A DNA stretch of 15,163 bases. Origin: an uncultured Clostridia bacterium. Lineage in GTDB: Bacteria > Bacillota_A > Clostridia > Oscillospirales > Acutalibacteraceae. Of this stretch, positions 7,025 to 13,627 are shown piece after piece (position 1 is the stretch's first letter; every line of letters begins with the position of its first letter). The notes beneath the pieces are model-generated. The model was given only the letters and a program-made list of their open reading frames with translations. It made no database searches and was not told the DNA's origin. A program made the translations under genes and the position numbers. Location of the stretch: assembly GCA_944380625.1 (NCBI GenBank), contig CALWIE010000078.1:1-15163 (forward strand), written 5' to 3'.

Positions 7025-7054
7025 AAAAAAGCGCCGGAACCCTCGTCCAGCGCT
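7025..7054 (-). terminator. Intrinsic terminator of the yebC-family gene
   Basis: A 9-bp stem (7046-7054 with 7030-7038, one G-T pair) and 7-nt loop are followed by a U run (complement of 7025-7029) on the minus strand, 14 nt after the stop codon. It insulates the gene from the pyrB promoter downstream. Confidence 0.88.
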
Positions 7055-7068
7055 TCTCCCTGCGGTGC

Positions 7069-7815
7069 TTATTCCTCTTCTTCCTCTTCGGGGGCGTCCC
7101 AGTTGTGCCAGACGTTCTGCACGTCGTCGTTGTCCTCCAAGAGGTCCAGCATCTTCTGCATCTTCACGACGGTGTCCTCGTCGGTGATGGTGGTGTAGGT
7201 GTCGGGAACCATCTCCACCTCGGCGGAGACGAACTCGTACCCCTTCTTCTCCAAGTCCTCCCGGACGCCGGAGAAATCGGCGGGCTCGGTAGAGATCTCG
7301 AACACGTCCTCGTCCGCGGCGAAGTCGGAGGCGCCGGCCTCCAGGGCGTCGGTCATGACGGTGTCCTCGTCCAGGCCCTCCTTCTCAATGACGATGACGC
7401 CTTTCTTGTTGAACATAAAGGACACGCAGCCGGTGGTGCCCAGGTTGCCGCCGAACTTGTCAAAGGCGTGGCGCACGTCTGCGGCGGTGCGGTTCCGGTT
7501 GTCGGTGAGGGCCTCCACGATCACGGCCACGCCGGAGGGGCCGTAGCCTTCGTAGGTGACGTTCTCAAAGTTATCGTTGTTGCCTTCGCCGGCAGCCTTT
7601 TTGATGATCCGGTCGATGTTGTCGTTGGGGACGTTGGCAGCCTTGGCTTTGGCGATGGCGTCCCGCAGGCGGGAGTTGGCAGCCGGGTCGGCGCTTCCGC
7701 CCTCCTTGACGGCCACGGCCAGCTCACGGCCGATCTTGGTGAAGATCTTCGCCTTGGCGCCGTCGGCCTTTTCCTTTTTCCGTTTGATGTTGTTCCATTT
7801 AGAATGTCCTGACAT
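7069..7815 (-). CDS. YebC/PmpR-family protein (transcription or translation factor)
   Basis: This is a 248-residue protein of the YebC/PmpR (TACO1-like) family. Members have been described as DNA-binding regulators and, more recently, as factors that relieve ribosome stalling, so either role is possible. The start [16 protein letters not shown] is the family hallmark. [10 protein letters not shown] and the [14 protein letters not shown] region confirm it. The C-terminus ends in an unusual run of six Glu. The track-permitted TTG start two codons upstream is rejected for ATG 7815, which gives the canonical N-terminus with AGGCGG 7 nt upstream. It appears monocistronic, with its own promoter and a good terminator. 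Confidence 0.95.
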   Translation of the reverse strand: MSGHSKWNNIKRKKEKADGAKAKIFTKIGRELAVAVKEGGSADPAANSRLRDAIAKAKAANVPNDNIDRIIKKAAGEGNNDNFENVTYEGYGPSGVAVIVEALTDNRNRTAADVRHAFDKFGGNLGTTGCVSFMFNKKGVIVIEKEGLDEDTVMTDALEAGASDFAADEDVFEISTEPADFSGVREDLEKKGYEFVSAEVEMVPDTYTTITDEDTVVKMQKMLDLLEDNDDVQNVWHNWDAPEEEEEE

Positions 7816-7854
7816 AGTCAAACCGCCTATCCAAACTAGAGTATTCTTCGACGT

Positions 7855-7883
7855 ATCATATCACATTTCCCTGAGGATTGCAA
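7855..7883 (-). promoter_or_regulatory. Promoter of the yebC-family gene
   Basis: On the minus strand TTGCAA (7878-7883) and TATGAT (7855-7860) are 17 bp apart. The -35 box and most of the spacer lie inside the last codons of the upstream flavoprotein gene. No terminator is seen between the two genes, so readthrough from the mntP operon is also possible. Confidence 0.65.
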
Positions 7884-8436
7884 GGGCCAGGCCCCGGGCC
7901 TTTTCCCGGGCCTCTTCCCAGCCCTGGTCTCCGTGGTCGCCGCCCTGCCAAAGGGCCATCCCCGCCAGGGTGGTGTTCATCACAGAGAAAGCCCGCTCCA
8001 GCTGGTGGGCGCAGACCTGGGGGCCGAAGCTGTCCTCGCTGCCCAGGGAGAGGAGCAGGGCGGCCTGGCGGTGCTTGGCGATGGGGGGGCGCTTTCCCAG
8101 GGCGAACCGGGCCTCGAAGTACCGCTGGGTCCGGTCCAGCCAGGCCTTCACCGGCGCGGGGAACGAGAAATTGTACACGGGGCTTGCCACCACCAGCAGG
8201 TCGCACCCCCGCAGGGACTGGTCCAAGGGGTCCAGGTCCGAAAAGGCGCAGGCCTCCTGATCCTTGCAGAAGCCGCAGCCCGTGCAGGGATGGGGCGAAA
8301 GGCGGAACAGGTCCTCCAGCTCCACCTCCCAGCCCTCCCCCAGGGGGGAGAGGAAGGCCTCCAGCAGCCGGGCGGTGCGCCCCTCCCTGTGGGGGGAGCC
8401 AAAGAGGACCAGGCATTTTTTCTTTTGTCCGTCCAC
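7861..8436 (-). CDS. Iron-sulfur-flavoprotein-like NAD(P)H/FMN oxidoreductase
   Basis: This is a 191-residue flavodoxin-fold protein of the FMN-reductase/flavodoxin_2 group. The FMN phosphate loop is LFGSPHREGRTARLL (11-25) and the second FMN contact is ASPVYNFSFPAPVKAWLDR (84-102). Four cysteines at 51, 54, 57 and 63 have the C-x2-C-x2-C-x5-C spacing of the compact [4Fe-4S] motif known from iron-sulfur flavoproteins, so an electron-transfer role with a cluster is likely. A simple FMN reductase or quinone reductase remains possible. The start is GTG 8436, supported by AGGAGG 7 nt upstream. It lies 16 bp after mntP, with no terminator seen between them, so it should share the mntP transcript and its Mn-responsive leader. 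Confidence 0.85.
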   Translation of the reverse strand: MDGQKKKCLVLFGSPHREGRTARLLEAFLSPLGEGWEVELEDLFRLSPHPCTGCGFCKDQEACAFSDLDPLDQSLRGCDLLVVASPVYNFSFPAPVKAWLDRTQRYFEARFALGKRPPIAKHRQAALLLSLGSEDSFGPQVCAHQLERAFSVMNTTLAGMALWQGGDHGDQGWEEAREKARGLALAILREM

Positions 8437-8452
8437 AAGGGCACCTCCTGTC

Positions 8453-9016
8453 TCAGCCCAGCACGCCCAGGTGCTCCAGCAAAATCTTCAGCCCCATCAA
8501 AATGAGGATGACGCCGCCCAAGAGCTCCGCTTTGCTCTTGTACTTGGCGCCGAACAGGCTGCCCACCTTCACCCCCGCCATGGACAGCAGGAAGGTGATG
8601 CAGCCGATGAAGCTCACCGCCGCGCCGATATTCACGCTTAAAAAGGCGAAGCCCACCCCCACGGCCAGGGCATCGATACTGGTGGCCACCGCCATGGGCA
8701 GCATGGCCTTGAGAGAAAGGGAAGCATCGGCGCTCTCCTCTTCCTGGGAGAGGGCCTCCCGGATCATATTGCCGCCGATGACCGCCAGCAGGCCGAAGGC
8801 GATCCAGTGGTCGATAAAGGTGATCTGTTCTTTAAACTGGGCCCCTACAAAGTAGCCCAAAAGGGGCATCAGCGCCTGAAAGCCCCCGAACCACAGGCCC
8901 ACCAGGGCCATCTGCCCCAAATTGACCTTCCGCAGGGCCAAGCCCTTACATACCGCCACGGCAAAGGCGTCCATAGAGAGCCCCACCGCGATGAGAAACA
9001 GTTCCAGCAAACCCAT
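8453..9016 (-). CDS. mntP: Manganese efflux pump MntP
   Basis: This is a 187-residue inner-membrane protein of the MntP family with six predicted transmembrane segments that exports Mn2+. The two half-repeats each carry the conserved acidic motif: SMDAFAV with Asp16 and SIDALAVG with Asp115. GGNMI (81-85) is also typical. The acidic loop between the halves (QEEESADA, 91-98) fits the cytosolic linker. ATG 9016 has GGAGG 9 nt upstream. The reading frame is open to 9175, but that extension runs through a riboswitch and terminator and is rejected. It is the first gene of a two-gene operon with the iron-sulfur-flavoprotein-like gene, behind a yybP-ykoY-type riboswitch. Confidence 0.96.
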   Translation of the reverse strand: MGLLELFLIAVGLSMDAFAVAVCKGLALRKVNLGQMALVGLWFGGFQALMPLLGYFVGAQFKEQITFIDHWIAFGLLAVIGGNMIREALSQEEESADASLSLKAMLPMAVATSIDALAVGVGFAFLSVNIGAAVSFIGCITFLLSMAGVKVGSLFGAKYKSKAELLGGVILILMGLKILLEHLGVLG

Positions 9017-9055
9017 TTTACACAACCTCCAGCTTTTTATGGGCGTCCCGCGCAG

Positions 9056-9108
9056 AAAAAGAGACTCGCGGAAAACGCCCTTGGTACGGGGCATTTTCCA
9101 TGAGTCTC
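9056..9108 (-). terminator. Riboswitch-controlled terminator in the mntP leader
   Basis: A long hairpin with arms 9102-9108/9061-9067 and 9089-9099/9070-9080 is followed by five Us (complement of 9056-9060). Its outer base, the A run at 9109-9115 able to pair with the U tract, overlaps the 3' arm of riboswitch P1 (9108-9119), so the two folds should compete. Confidence 0.88.
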
Positions 9109-9195
9109 GTTTTTTCAGGCAATACCAGGCCTTGCGCCAATGTGTTGATAGTGCCGCTGGGCAGACGCCCCGCAAACTACTCCCTCAAGAAACGC
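9106..9195 (-). promoter_or_regulatory. yybP-ykoY-type manganese riboswitch
   Basis: The mntP leader carries the family signature GAGGGAGTAG (9177-9186) and a distal CAACAC (9142-9147), both characteristic of the Mn2+-sensing yybP-ykoY aptamer. P1 can form between 9183-9194 and 9108-9119 (10 of 12 pairs). An inner helix pairs 9171-9176 with 9131-9136. A GGGC-GTCT-GCCC hairpin lies at 9159-9170. It is placed between a promoter and an intrinsic terminator ahead of mntP, the usual partner of this class. By family knowledge Mn2+ binding stabilises P1, which here would prevent termination and switch expression on. Confidence 0.88.
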
Positions 9196-9201
9196 AGTTT
9201 G

Positions 9202-9231
9202 ATTATAGAGCACTGCCCCCCGGTAAGTCAA
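9202..9231 (-). promoter_or_regulatory. Promoter of the mntP operon
   Basis: On the minus strand TTGACT (9226-9231) and a consensus TATAAT (9202-9207) are 18 bp apart. Transcription would start near 9195, exactly at the 5' edge of the riboswitch. Confidence 0.85.
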
Positions 9232-9250
9232 GCCAAACCCCTCTTTCTCC

Positions 9251-9268
9251 GCTTTCTTGAAAGAAAGC
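9251..9268. repeat. Perfect 8-bp inverted repeat next to the tandem repeats
   Basis: GCTTTCTT and AAGAAAGC are separated by GA. The right arm runs into the first copy of the 103-bp repeat, whose shared start AAGCTT is at 9265. It may mark the boundary of the repeat element. Confidence 0.6.
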
Positions 9269-9500
9269 TTGGCAAAGAACTTTACTTCGCGCTCGGACTC
9301 TGCGAAGGGCGGGAGCTCTCTCGCGCGGGGGAGGTTTTTCCGGAAAGGCGGGGATTTCTCCCGGAAGAAGCTTGGCAAAGGACTTTCCTTCGCGCTCGGA
9401 CTCTGCGAAGGGCGGGAGCTCTCCCTTGCGGGGGAGGTCTTTCCGGGAAGACGGGAATTTCTCCCGGAAGAAGCTTGGCAAAAAACTTTCCTTCGCGCCC
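9265..9500. repeat. 103-bp tandem repeat, two full copies and a partial third
   Basis: The copies start at 9265, 9368 and 9471, each with AAGCTTGGCAAA. Copies one and two are exactly 103 bp long and differ at about nine positions. Copy three matches for roughly 28-30 bp and then diverges. Each full unit contains an inverted repeat CCTTCGC/GCGAAGG (11-nt loop, first base changed in copy one) and a second hairpin near its end (TTCCGGGA/TCCCGGAA in copy two). The unit length is not a multiple of three and frames open on both strands, so coding is unlikely. No spacers are present. It is probably a dispersed, non-coding repeat of the genome. Confidence 0.9.
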
Positions 9501-9510
9501 TGGGTCGCTC

Positions 9511-9573
9511 GCCCCTTACATCCCCCTTTGGGGGAGGTGGCCCCGCCTGAGGGGCCGGAGAGGGGTTCACCCC
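9511..9573. repeat. Hairpin-rich GC repeat at the 3' end of glgP
   Basis: Three consecutive short palindromes are visible: CCCCC-TTT-GGGGG (9522-9534), GGCCCC-GCCTGA-GGGGCC (9539-9556) and GGGG-TTCA-CCCC (9562-9573). The last covers the glgP stop codon. The layout resembles GC-rich dispersed repeats I recall from gut Oscillospiraceae, but that is memory, not a search. There is no T tract on either strand, so it is not a standard terminator. With the 103-bp repeats it fills the gene-free stretch 9232-9566. Confidence 0.55.
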
Positions 9574-11834
9574 AGTTTCCAGATGTCCCGGTTGTACTCG
9601 GCGATGGAGCGGTCGGAGGAGAAATAGCCTGCCTGGGCGATGTTTACAAGCATCTTCCGGGCCCAGGCGGCGCGGTCCTCAAAGTCCTCCAGGGCCTGCT
9701 CTTTGACCCGGATATAGTCCTTCACGTCCAGAAGGGCCATGAACCAGTCCTTGCGGGACATGTCCTTGTAAAGGCGGGCCAGATTTTCCGGGTCGCCCAG
9801 GCGCATCATCTCCGGGGAAATGATAAAGTCCACCAGCTGGGTGATCTCCGGGTCTTTGGCGTAGAAGTCCCCGGGGCGGTAGGCGGCCTCCTCGTACAGG
9901 CCCATCACCGTCTCGCTGGACTGGCCGAAGATATACACGTTCTCGTCCCCCACCAGCTGGTGGATCTCCACGTTGGCGCCGTCTTCGGTGCCCAGGGTCA
10001 CTGCCCCGTTGAGCATGAACTTCATGTTGCCGGTGCCGCTGGCCTCCTTGGAGGCAAGGGAGATCTGCTCGGAGATGTCGCAGGCGGGGATGAGCTTCTC
10101 CGCCCAGGTGATGTTGTAGTTTTCCACAAAGTGGACCTTCAGCCAGGGGCTGACCTCCGGGTCTTTGGCGATGAAATCGGCAAGGCACAGGAGCAGGTGG
10201 ATGATGTCCTTGGCGATGATATAGGCCGGGGCGGCCTTGGCGCCGAACAGCAGGGTGATGGGCCGCGGGGGCCGGTGCCCCGCCTTAATCTGCTTGTACT
10301 TCCAGATGATGTACAGGGCGTTCATCTGCTGGCGCTTGTACTCGTGGAGGCGCTTGATCTGGATGTCGAACACGGAGTTCTCGTCCAGCTGCACCCCTTC
10401 CTTTTCCTGCAAGTAGCTGCACAGGGCCCTTTTGTTCCCCTGCTTGATGGCCAAAAGCTCCTGGAGGGCCCTTTCGTCATCCTGGAAGGCCATGAGCTTT
10501 GCAAGCTCTATGGCGTCCTTTTTCCAGCCGGGACCGATCTTTTCCGTGATCCACCGGGAGAGGGCCGGGTCGCAGTGCATCAGCCACCGGCGGAAGGTGA
10601 TGCCGTTTGTCTTGTTGTTGAACTTTTCCGGGTACAGGTCCGCGAAGGCCTTCAGCTCGGACTTTTCCAAAATCTCCGTGTGGAGGCTGGCCACCCCGTT
10701 GACGGAAAAGCCGTAGTGGATGTCCATGTGGGCCATGTGGACCAGGTCATTTTCATCGATGATGGCCACCTGGGGATCGGGACACCGCTCCTTCACTCGG
10801 CGGTCCAGCTCCCGGATGATGGGCACCAGGCCGGGCACCGCCTCTTCCAGGTAGTCCAGGGGCCACTTCTCCAGGGCCTCGGCCAGGATGGTGTGGTTGG
10901 TGTAGGCGCAGGCCTGGGACACGGTGGCGATGGCGTCATCCATGGAGAGGCCCCGGGCGGTGAGCAGGCGGATGAGCTCCGGGATGACCATGGACGGGTG
11001 GGTGTCGTTGATCTGGATGACGGCGTACTTGTGCAAATCCTTCAGAGGATGGCCCTGGGCCTCCTGCTCCTGGAGGATCAGCTGGGCCCCGGCACTGACC
11101 ATGAAGTACTGCTGGTACACCCGCAAAAGCCGCCCGGCCCGGTCGCTGTCGTCGGGATAGAGGAACAGCGTCAGGTTGTGCTGGATGTCGGTTTTGTCGA
11201 AGTCGATCCCCTTTTTCACCAGGGACTCGTCCACCCCTTCCAGGTCGAAGAGGTGGAGCTTGTTCACACCGTTTTCATAGCCGGAGACGAACAGGTCGTA
11301 CAGGACGGCCTTTACCTCCCCTTGGGGGAAGGGCACGGAGAAGGAGACGCCGGTATTCTTCAGCCAGCTCTGGGGGGAGAGCCAGGCGTCCGGTTCCTCC
11401 TGCTGCTTGTGGTCCCGGAAGTACTGGCGGAACAGGCCGAAGTGATAGAGGAGCCCCACCCCGTCCCCGGGCAGGCCCAGGGTGGCGACAGAGTCCAGAT
11501 AGCAGGCGGCAAGGCGGCCCAGGCCCCCGTTGCCCAGGGAGGGCTCCACCTCCGCCTCCTCCACGGCGGCGAGATCTTTGCCTGCCTCCTGGAGGGCCTC
11601 CTTGACCTGGTCATAGATACCCAGGTTGATCAGGTTGTTGGAGAGGAGCTTGCCCACCAGAAACTCCGCGGAGATGTAGTAGAGCTTTTTCTCCCCGGCG
11701 ATGGGCCGGGCGGCGGCCAGCTTCTCCTGGGTGAGTTCCAGAAGGGCCTGGTAGATCTCCTTGTTATCGGCAGCCAGCAGGCCTTTGGAAAACCGCAGCC
11801 CCACCTTTTGTTCCAGCTCATCACGCATGCGCAT
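9567..11834 (-). CDS. glgP: Glycogen/maltodextrin phosphorylase
   Basis: This is a 755-residue GT35 phosphorylase that releases glucose-1-phosphate from alpha-1,4-glucan ends in the cytoplasm. The conserved [13 protein letters not shown] is at 97-109 and NDTHP at 276-280. The pyridoxal-phosphate site [14 protein letters not shown] contains the cofactor-binding Lys605. Start ATG 11834 has GGGAGG 8 nt upstream. The next ATG, two codons later, is too far from it. The longer frame to 11900 lies within malQ and is rejected. The gene overlaps the malQ stop by 14 bp, so translation is probably coupled. It is somewhat shorter than enteric GlgP (about 800) but complete. Whether glycogen or maltodextrin is preferred cannot be read from sequence; pairing with malQ fits both. 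Confidence 0.96.
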   Translation of the reverse strand: MRMRDELEQKVGLRFSKGLLAADNKEIYQALLELTQEKLAAARPIAGEKKLYYISAEFLVGKLLSNNLINLGIYDQVKEALQEAGKDLAAVEEAEVEPSLGNGGLGRLAACYLDSVATLGLPGDGVGLLYHFGLFRQYFRDHKQQEEPDAWLSPQSWLKNTGVSFSVPFPQGEVKAVLYDLFVSGYENGVNKLHLFDLEGVDESLVKKGIDFDKTDIQHNLTLFLYPDDSDRAGRLLRVYQQYFMVSAGAQLILQEQEAQGHPLKDLHKYAVIQINDTHPSMVIPELIRLLTARGLSMDDAIATVSQACAYTNHTILAEALEKWPLDYLEEAVPGLVPIIRELDRRVKERCPDPQVAIIDENDLVHMAHMDIHYGFSVNGVASLHTEILEKSELKAFADLYPEKFNNKTNGITFRRWLMHCDPALSRWITEKIGPGWKKDAIELAKLMAFQDDERALQELLAIKQGNKRALCSYLQEKEGVQLDENSVFDIQIKRLHEYKRQQMNALYIIWKYKQIKAGHRPPRPITLLFGAKAAPAYIIAKDIIHLLLCLADFIAKDPEVSPWLKVHFVENYNITWAEKLIPACDISEQISLASKEASGTGNMKFMLNGAVTLGTEDGANVEIHQLVGDENVYIFGQSSETVMGLYEEAAYRPGDFYAKDPEITQLVDFIISPEMMRLGDPENLARLYKDMSRKDWFMALLDVKDYIRVKEQALEDFEDRAAWARKMLVNIAQAGYFSSDRSIAEYNRDIWKLG

Positions 11835-13350
11835 CGTCTTTTCCTCCCGTCTCCCGAGCCCTGCCGTAGATGGCAGAAAGCCTCGCCATTTTCTTTGCAA
11901 GCTTTTTGGTGGCCGCGTCCTTGGGGCACCGCCAGCGCCAGTTGATCCCCCCTACGGTGGAGGGGATGTTCATCCTGGCTTCGCTTCCCAGGTCCAGGTA
12001 GTCCTGGAAGGGGACCACCGCCAAATCCGCCACGCTGGAGAGGGCCGCCCGGATAAAGGGCCAGGCGCCCCCCTGGGCGTCCGGCAGGCCCAGGTAGTCC
12101 AGGGCCAGCTTCAAATCCGCCGGGGAAAGGGTCTCAAACCAGCCCCGGGTGGTGTCGTTGTCGTGGGTGCCGGTGTAGACCACACAGTGGGGGATGATGT
12201 TGTGGGGCATGTAGTCGCTCTCTCCCCCTTCGGCGCTGAAGGCAAATTGCAGCACCTTCATGCCGGGATACCCGCTGCCCTTTAGGAGCCGATGCACCGC
12301 CGGAGTGAGCAGGCCCAGGTCCTCGGCGATGATGGGGGCGTCTTCCACCGCCCCTTTGATGGCCTTGATAAAGTCCATGCCGGGGCCCTTGCGCCAGCGG
12401 CCGTTGCGGGCCGTGTCCTCCCCGTAGGGGATGGCGTAGTAGCTCTCCAGGCCCCGGAAGTGGTCGATGCGCAGCACGTCGTACATGGAGAGGTTCGCCT
12501 GGATGCGGGCCAGCCACCAGGCGTAGCCGTCCTCCTTCATCACGTCCCACCGGTACAGGGGGTTGCCCCAGAGCTGGCCGTCCTCGGAAAAGGCGTCCGG
12601 CGGGCAGCCGGAGACCTCGGTGGGCACGTTGTCCTCGTCCAGCTGGAACAGCTCCGGCTGGGACCACACGTCGGCGCTGTCCATGGCCACGTAGATGGGG
12701 GCGTCGCCGATGATCTTCACCCCCCGGCTGTTGGCGTACTTCTTCAGGTCGCCCCACTGCTGGAAAAAGAGATACTGGGTGAAGACGTGGAAGTCCACGT
12801 CCTCCTTGCACTCCTCCCGCCAGCGGGCCAGGACGTCCGGGTCCCGCAGGCGCAGGCCCTCTTCCCACTGGGTCCAGGGCCGGCCGCCGTTTCTCTCCTT
12901 GAGGGCCATAAAGAGGGCGTAGTCCTCCACCCAGGCCCTGTTCTTTTTGCGGAACCGCTGCAGGGCCTTGGCGTCCTCAAAATGGGAAAAGGCCCGGCGC
13001 AAAAGCTTGTCCCTCCCGGCGTGTACCGCGTCGTAATCCACGTGGGAGCGGTCCTCCCCCCAATTCACCCGCTTGCAGCGGCCCTTTTTCAGCAGGCCCT
13101 GGCGGCAGAGGTATTCCAGATCGATGTACAGAGGGCTGCCCGCAAAGGCGGAGTAGCTTTGGTAGGGGCTGTCCCCAAAGCTGGTGGGGCCCAGGGGCAG
13201 CACCTGCCAGTAGCGCTGCTTTGCCCGGGCCAGGAAGTCCACCCACTCCCGGGCGGCCTGGCCAAAGGTGCCTATGCCGTATTTGGAGGGCAGGCTGCTC
13301 ACAGGCAAAAGCACCCCGGCAGCCCGGCTCATCCAGGTTTTCCGTGCCAT
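11821..13350 (-). CDS. malQ: 4-alpha-glucanotransferase (amylomaltase)
   Basis: This is a 509-residue GH77 enzyme that transfers alpha-1,4-glucan segments between maltodextrins, yielding longer chains for phosphorylase plus glucose. Catalytic residues are visible: nucleophile Asp296 in VLRIDHFRG, acid/base Glu343 in IIAEDLG, and Asp397 in [11 protein letters not shown]. The N-terminal signature [20 protein letters not shown] and [10 protein letters not shown] are typical. ATG 13350 has AAGGAG 7 nt upstream and replaces a longer start at 13371 without an SD. The length is normal. It is the first gene of malQ-glgP behind a recognisable promoter, divergent from recQ. Confidence 0.97.
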   Translation of the reverse strand: MARKTWMSRAAGVLLPVSSLPSKYGIGTFGQAAREWVDFLARAKQRYWQVLPLGPTSFGDSPYQSYSAFAGSPLYIDLEYLCRQGLLKKGRCKRVNWGEDRSHVDYDAVHAGRDKLLRRAFSHFEDAKALQRFRKKNRAWVEDYALFMALKERNGGRPWTQWEEGLRLRDPDVLARWREECKEDVDFHVFTQYLFFQQWGDLKKYANSRGVKIIGDAPIYVAMDSADVWSQPELFQLDEDNVPTEVSGCPPDAFSEDGQLWGNPLYRWDVMKEDGYAWWLARIQANLSMYDVLRIDHFRGLESYYAIPYGEDTARNGRWRKGPGMDFIKAIKGAVEDAPIIAEDLGLLTPAVHRLLKGSGYPGMKVLQFAFSAEGGESDYMPHNIIPHCVVYTGTHDNDTTRGWFETLSPADLKLALDYLGLPDAQGGAWPFIRAALSSVADLAVVPFQDYLDLGSEARMNIPSTVGGINWRWRCPKDAATKKLAKKMARLSAIYGRARETGGKDDAHA

Positions 13351-13428
13351 ACTAACGCTCCTTCCCGACAAGGGCGCCCGCCGGAAAAATCACCGGCAAA
13401 GCCGCCCCATCACAGGGTTTCTTGCCCT

Positions 13429-13458
13429 AGTATACCACTCTTTAGGGGGAAACCGCAA
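13429..13458 (-). promoter_or_regulatory. Promoter of the malQ-glgP operon
   Basis: On the minus strand TTGCGG (13453-13458) and TATACT (13429-13434) are 18 bp apart, giving a 5' UTR of about 70 nt. That UTR holds a small hairpin (arms 13393-13397 and 13380-13384). Confidence 0.65.
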
Positions 13459-13478
13459 GAAAAAATTGGAAAAGATTT

Positions 13479-13504
13479 CTAAAATACCCTTTGCGGTATT
13501 TTAG
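13479..13504. promoter_or_regulatory. Perfect AT-rich inverted repeat between malQ and recQ
   Basis: CTAAAATACC (13479-13488) and GGTATTTTAG (13495-13504) form a perfect 10-bp dyad with a 6-bp centre. It lies 20 bp upstream of the malQ -35 box and about 80 bp upstream of the recQ -10. There is no gene to terminate here, so an operator is more likely than a terminator. A carbohydrate regulator is conceivable but unproven. Confidence 0.5.
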
Positions 13505-13583
13505 GATTTTATCCAAATTTCTCCAATCCCTGGGGCCATGCCCTCCAAATCCCCTCTTTTCCCTTTTCCCTGGGGGATTTTTC

Positions 13584-13592
13584 TGCTATACT
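13584..13592 (+). promoter_or_regulatory. Extended -10 promoter candidate for recQ
   Basis: TGC-TATACT (the hexamer is 13587-13592) forms an extended -10 on the plus strand, 35 bp before the recQ GTG. No good -35 box is present at the expected spacing; the T-rich sequence there matches poorly. Confidence 0.55.
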
Positions 13593-13627
13593 TACTCCCA
13601 GCGACATTCCAGAGAGAAGGGGAACAG

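Noticed and set aside
5915..7198. 427-codon plus-strand frame opposite pyrI, pyrB and part of the yebC-family gene
   Set aside because: It crosses three transcription units, including a terminator and a promoter, and has no conserved motif.
9017..9175. N-terminal extension of mntP
   Set aside because: The extension is the riboswitch and terminator read as protein. The family N-terminus starts at 9016 with a good SD.
9265..9500. CRISPR array
   Set aside because: The copies abut directly with no spacers, the unit is far longer than a CRISPR repeat, and there are no cas genes nearby.
9100..9627. Plus- and minus-strand frames through the tandem repeats as a repeat protein
   Set aside because: The 103-bp unit shifts frame at each copy, so the protein would not be periodic. 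Both strands are open by composition, and the frames cover promoter and riboswitch sequence.
9372..11945. 857-codon plus-strand frame opposite glgP
   Set aside because: It lies antisense to a clear phosphorylase gene, runs through the non-coding repeats, and has no SD and no recognisable domain. It comes from GC-biased third positions.
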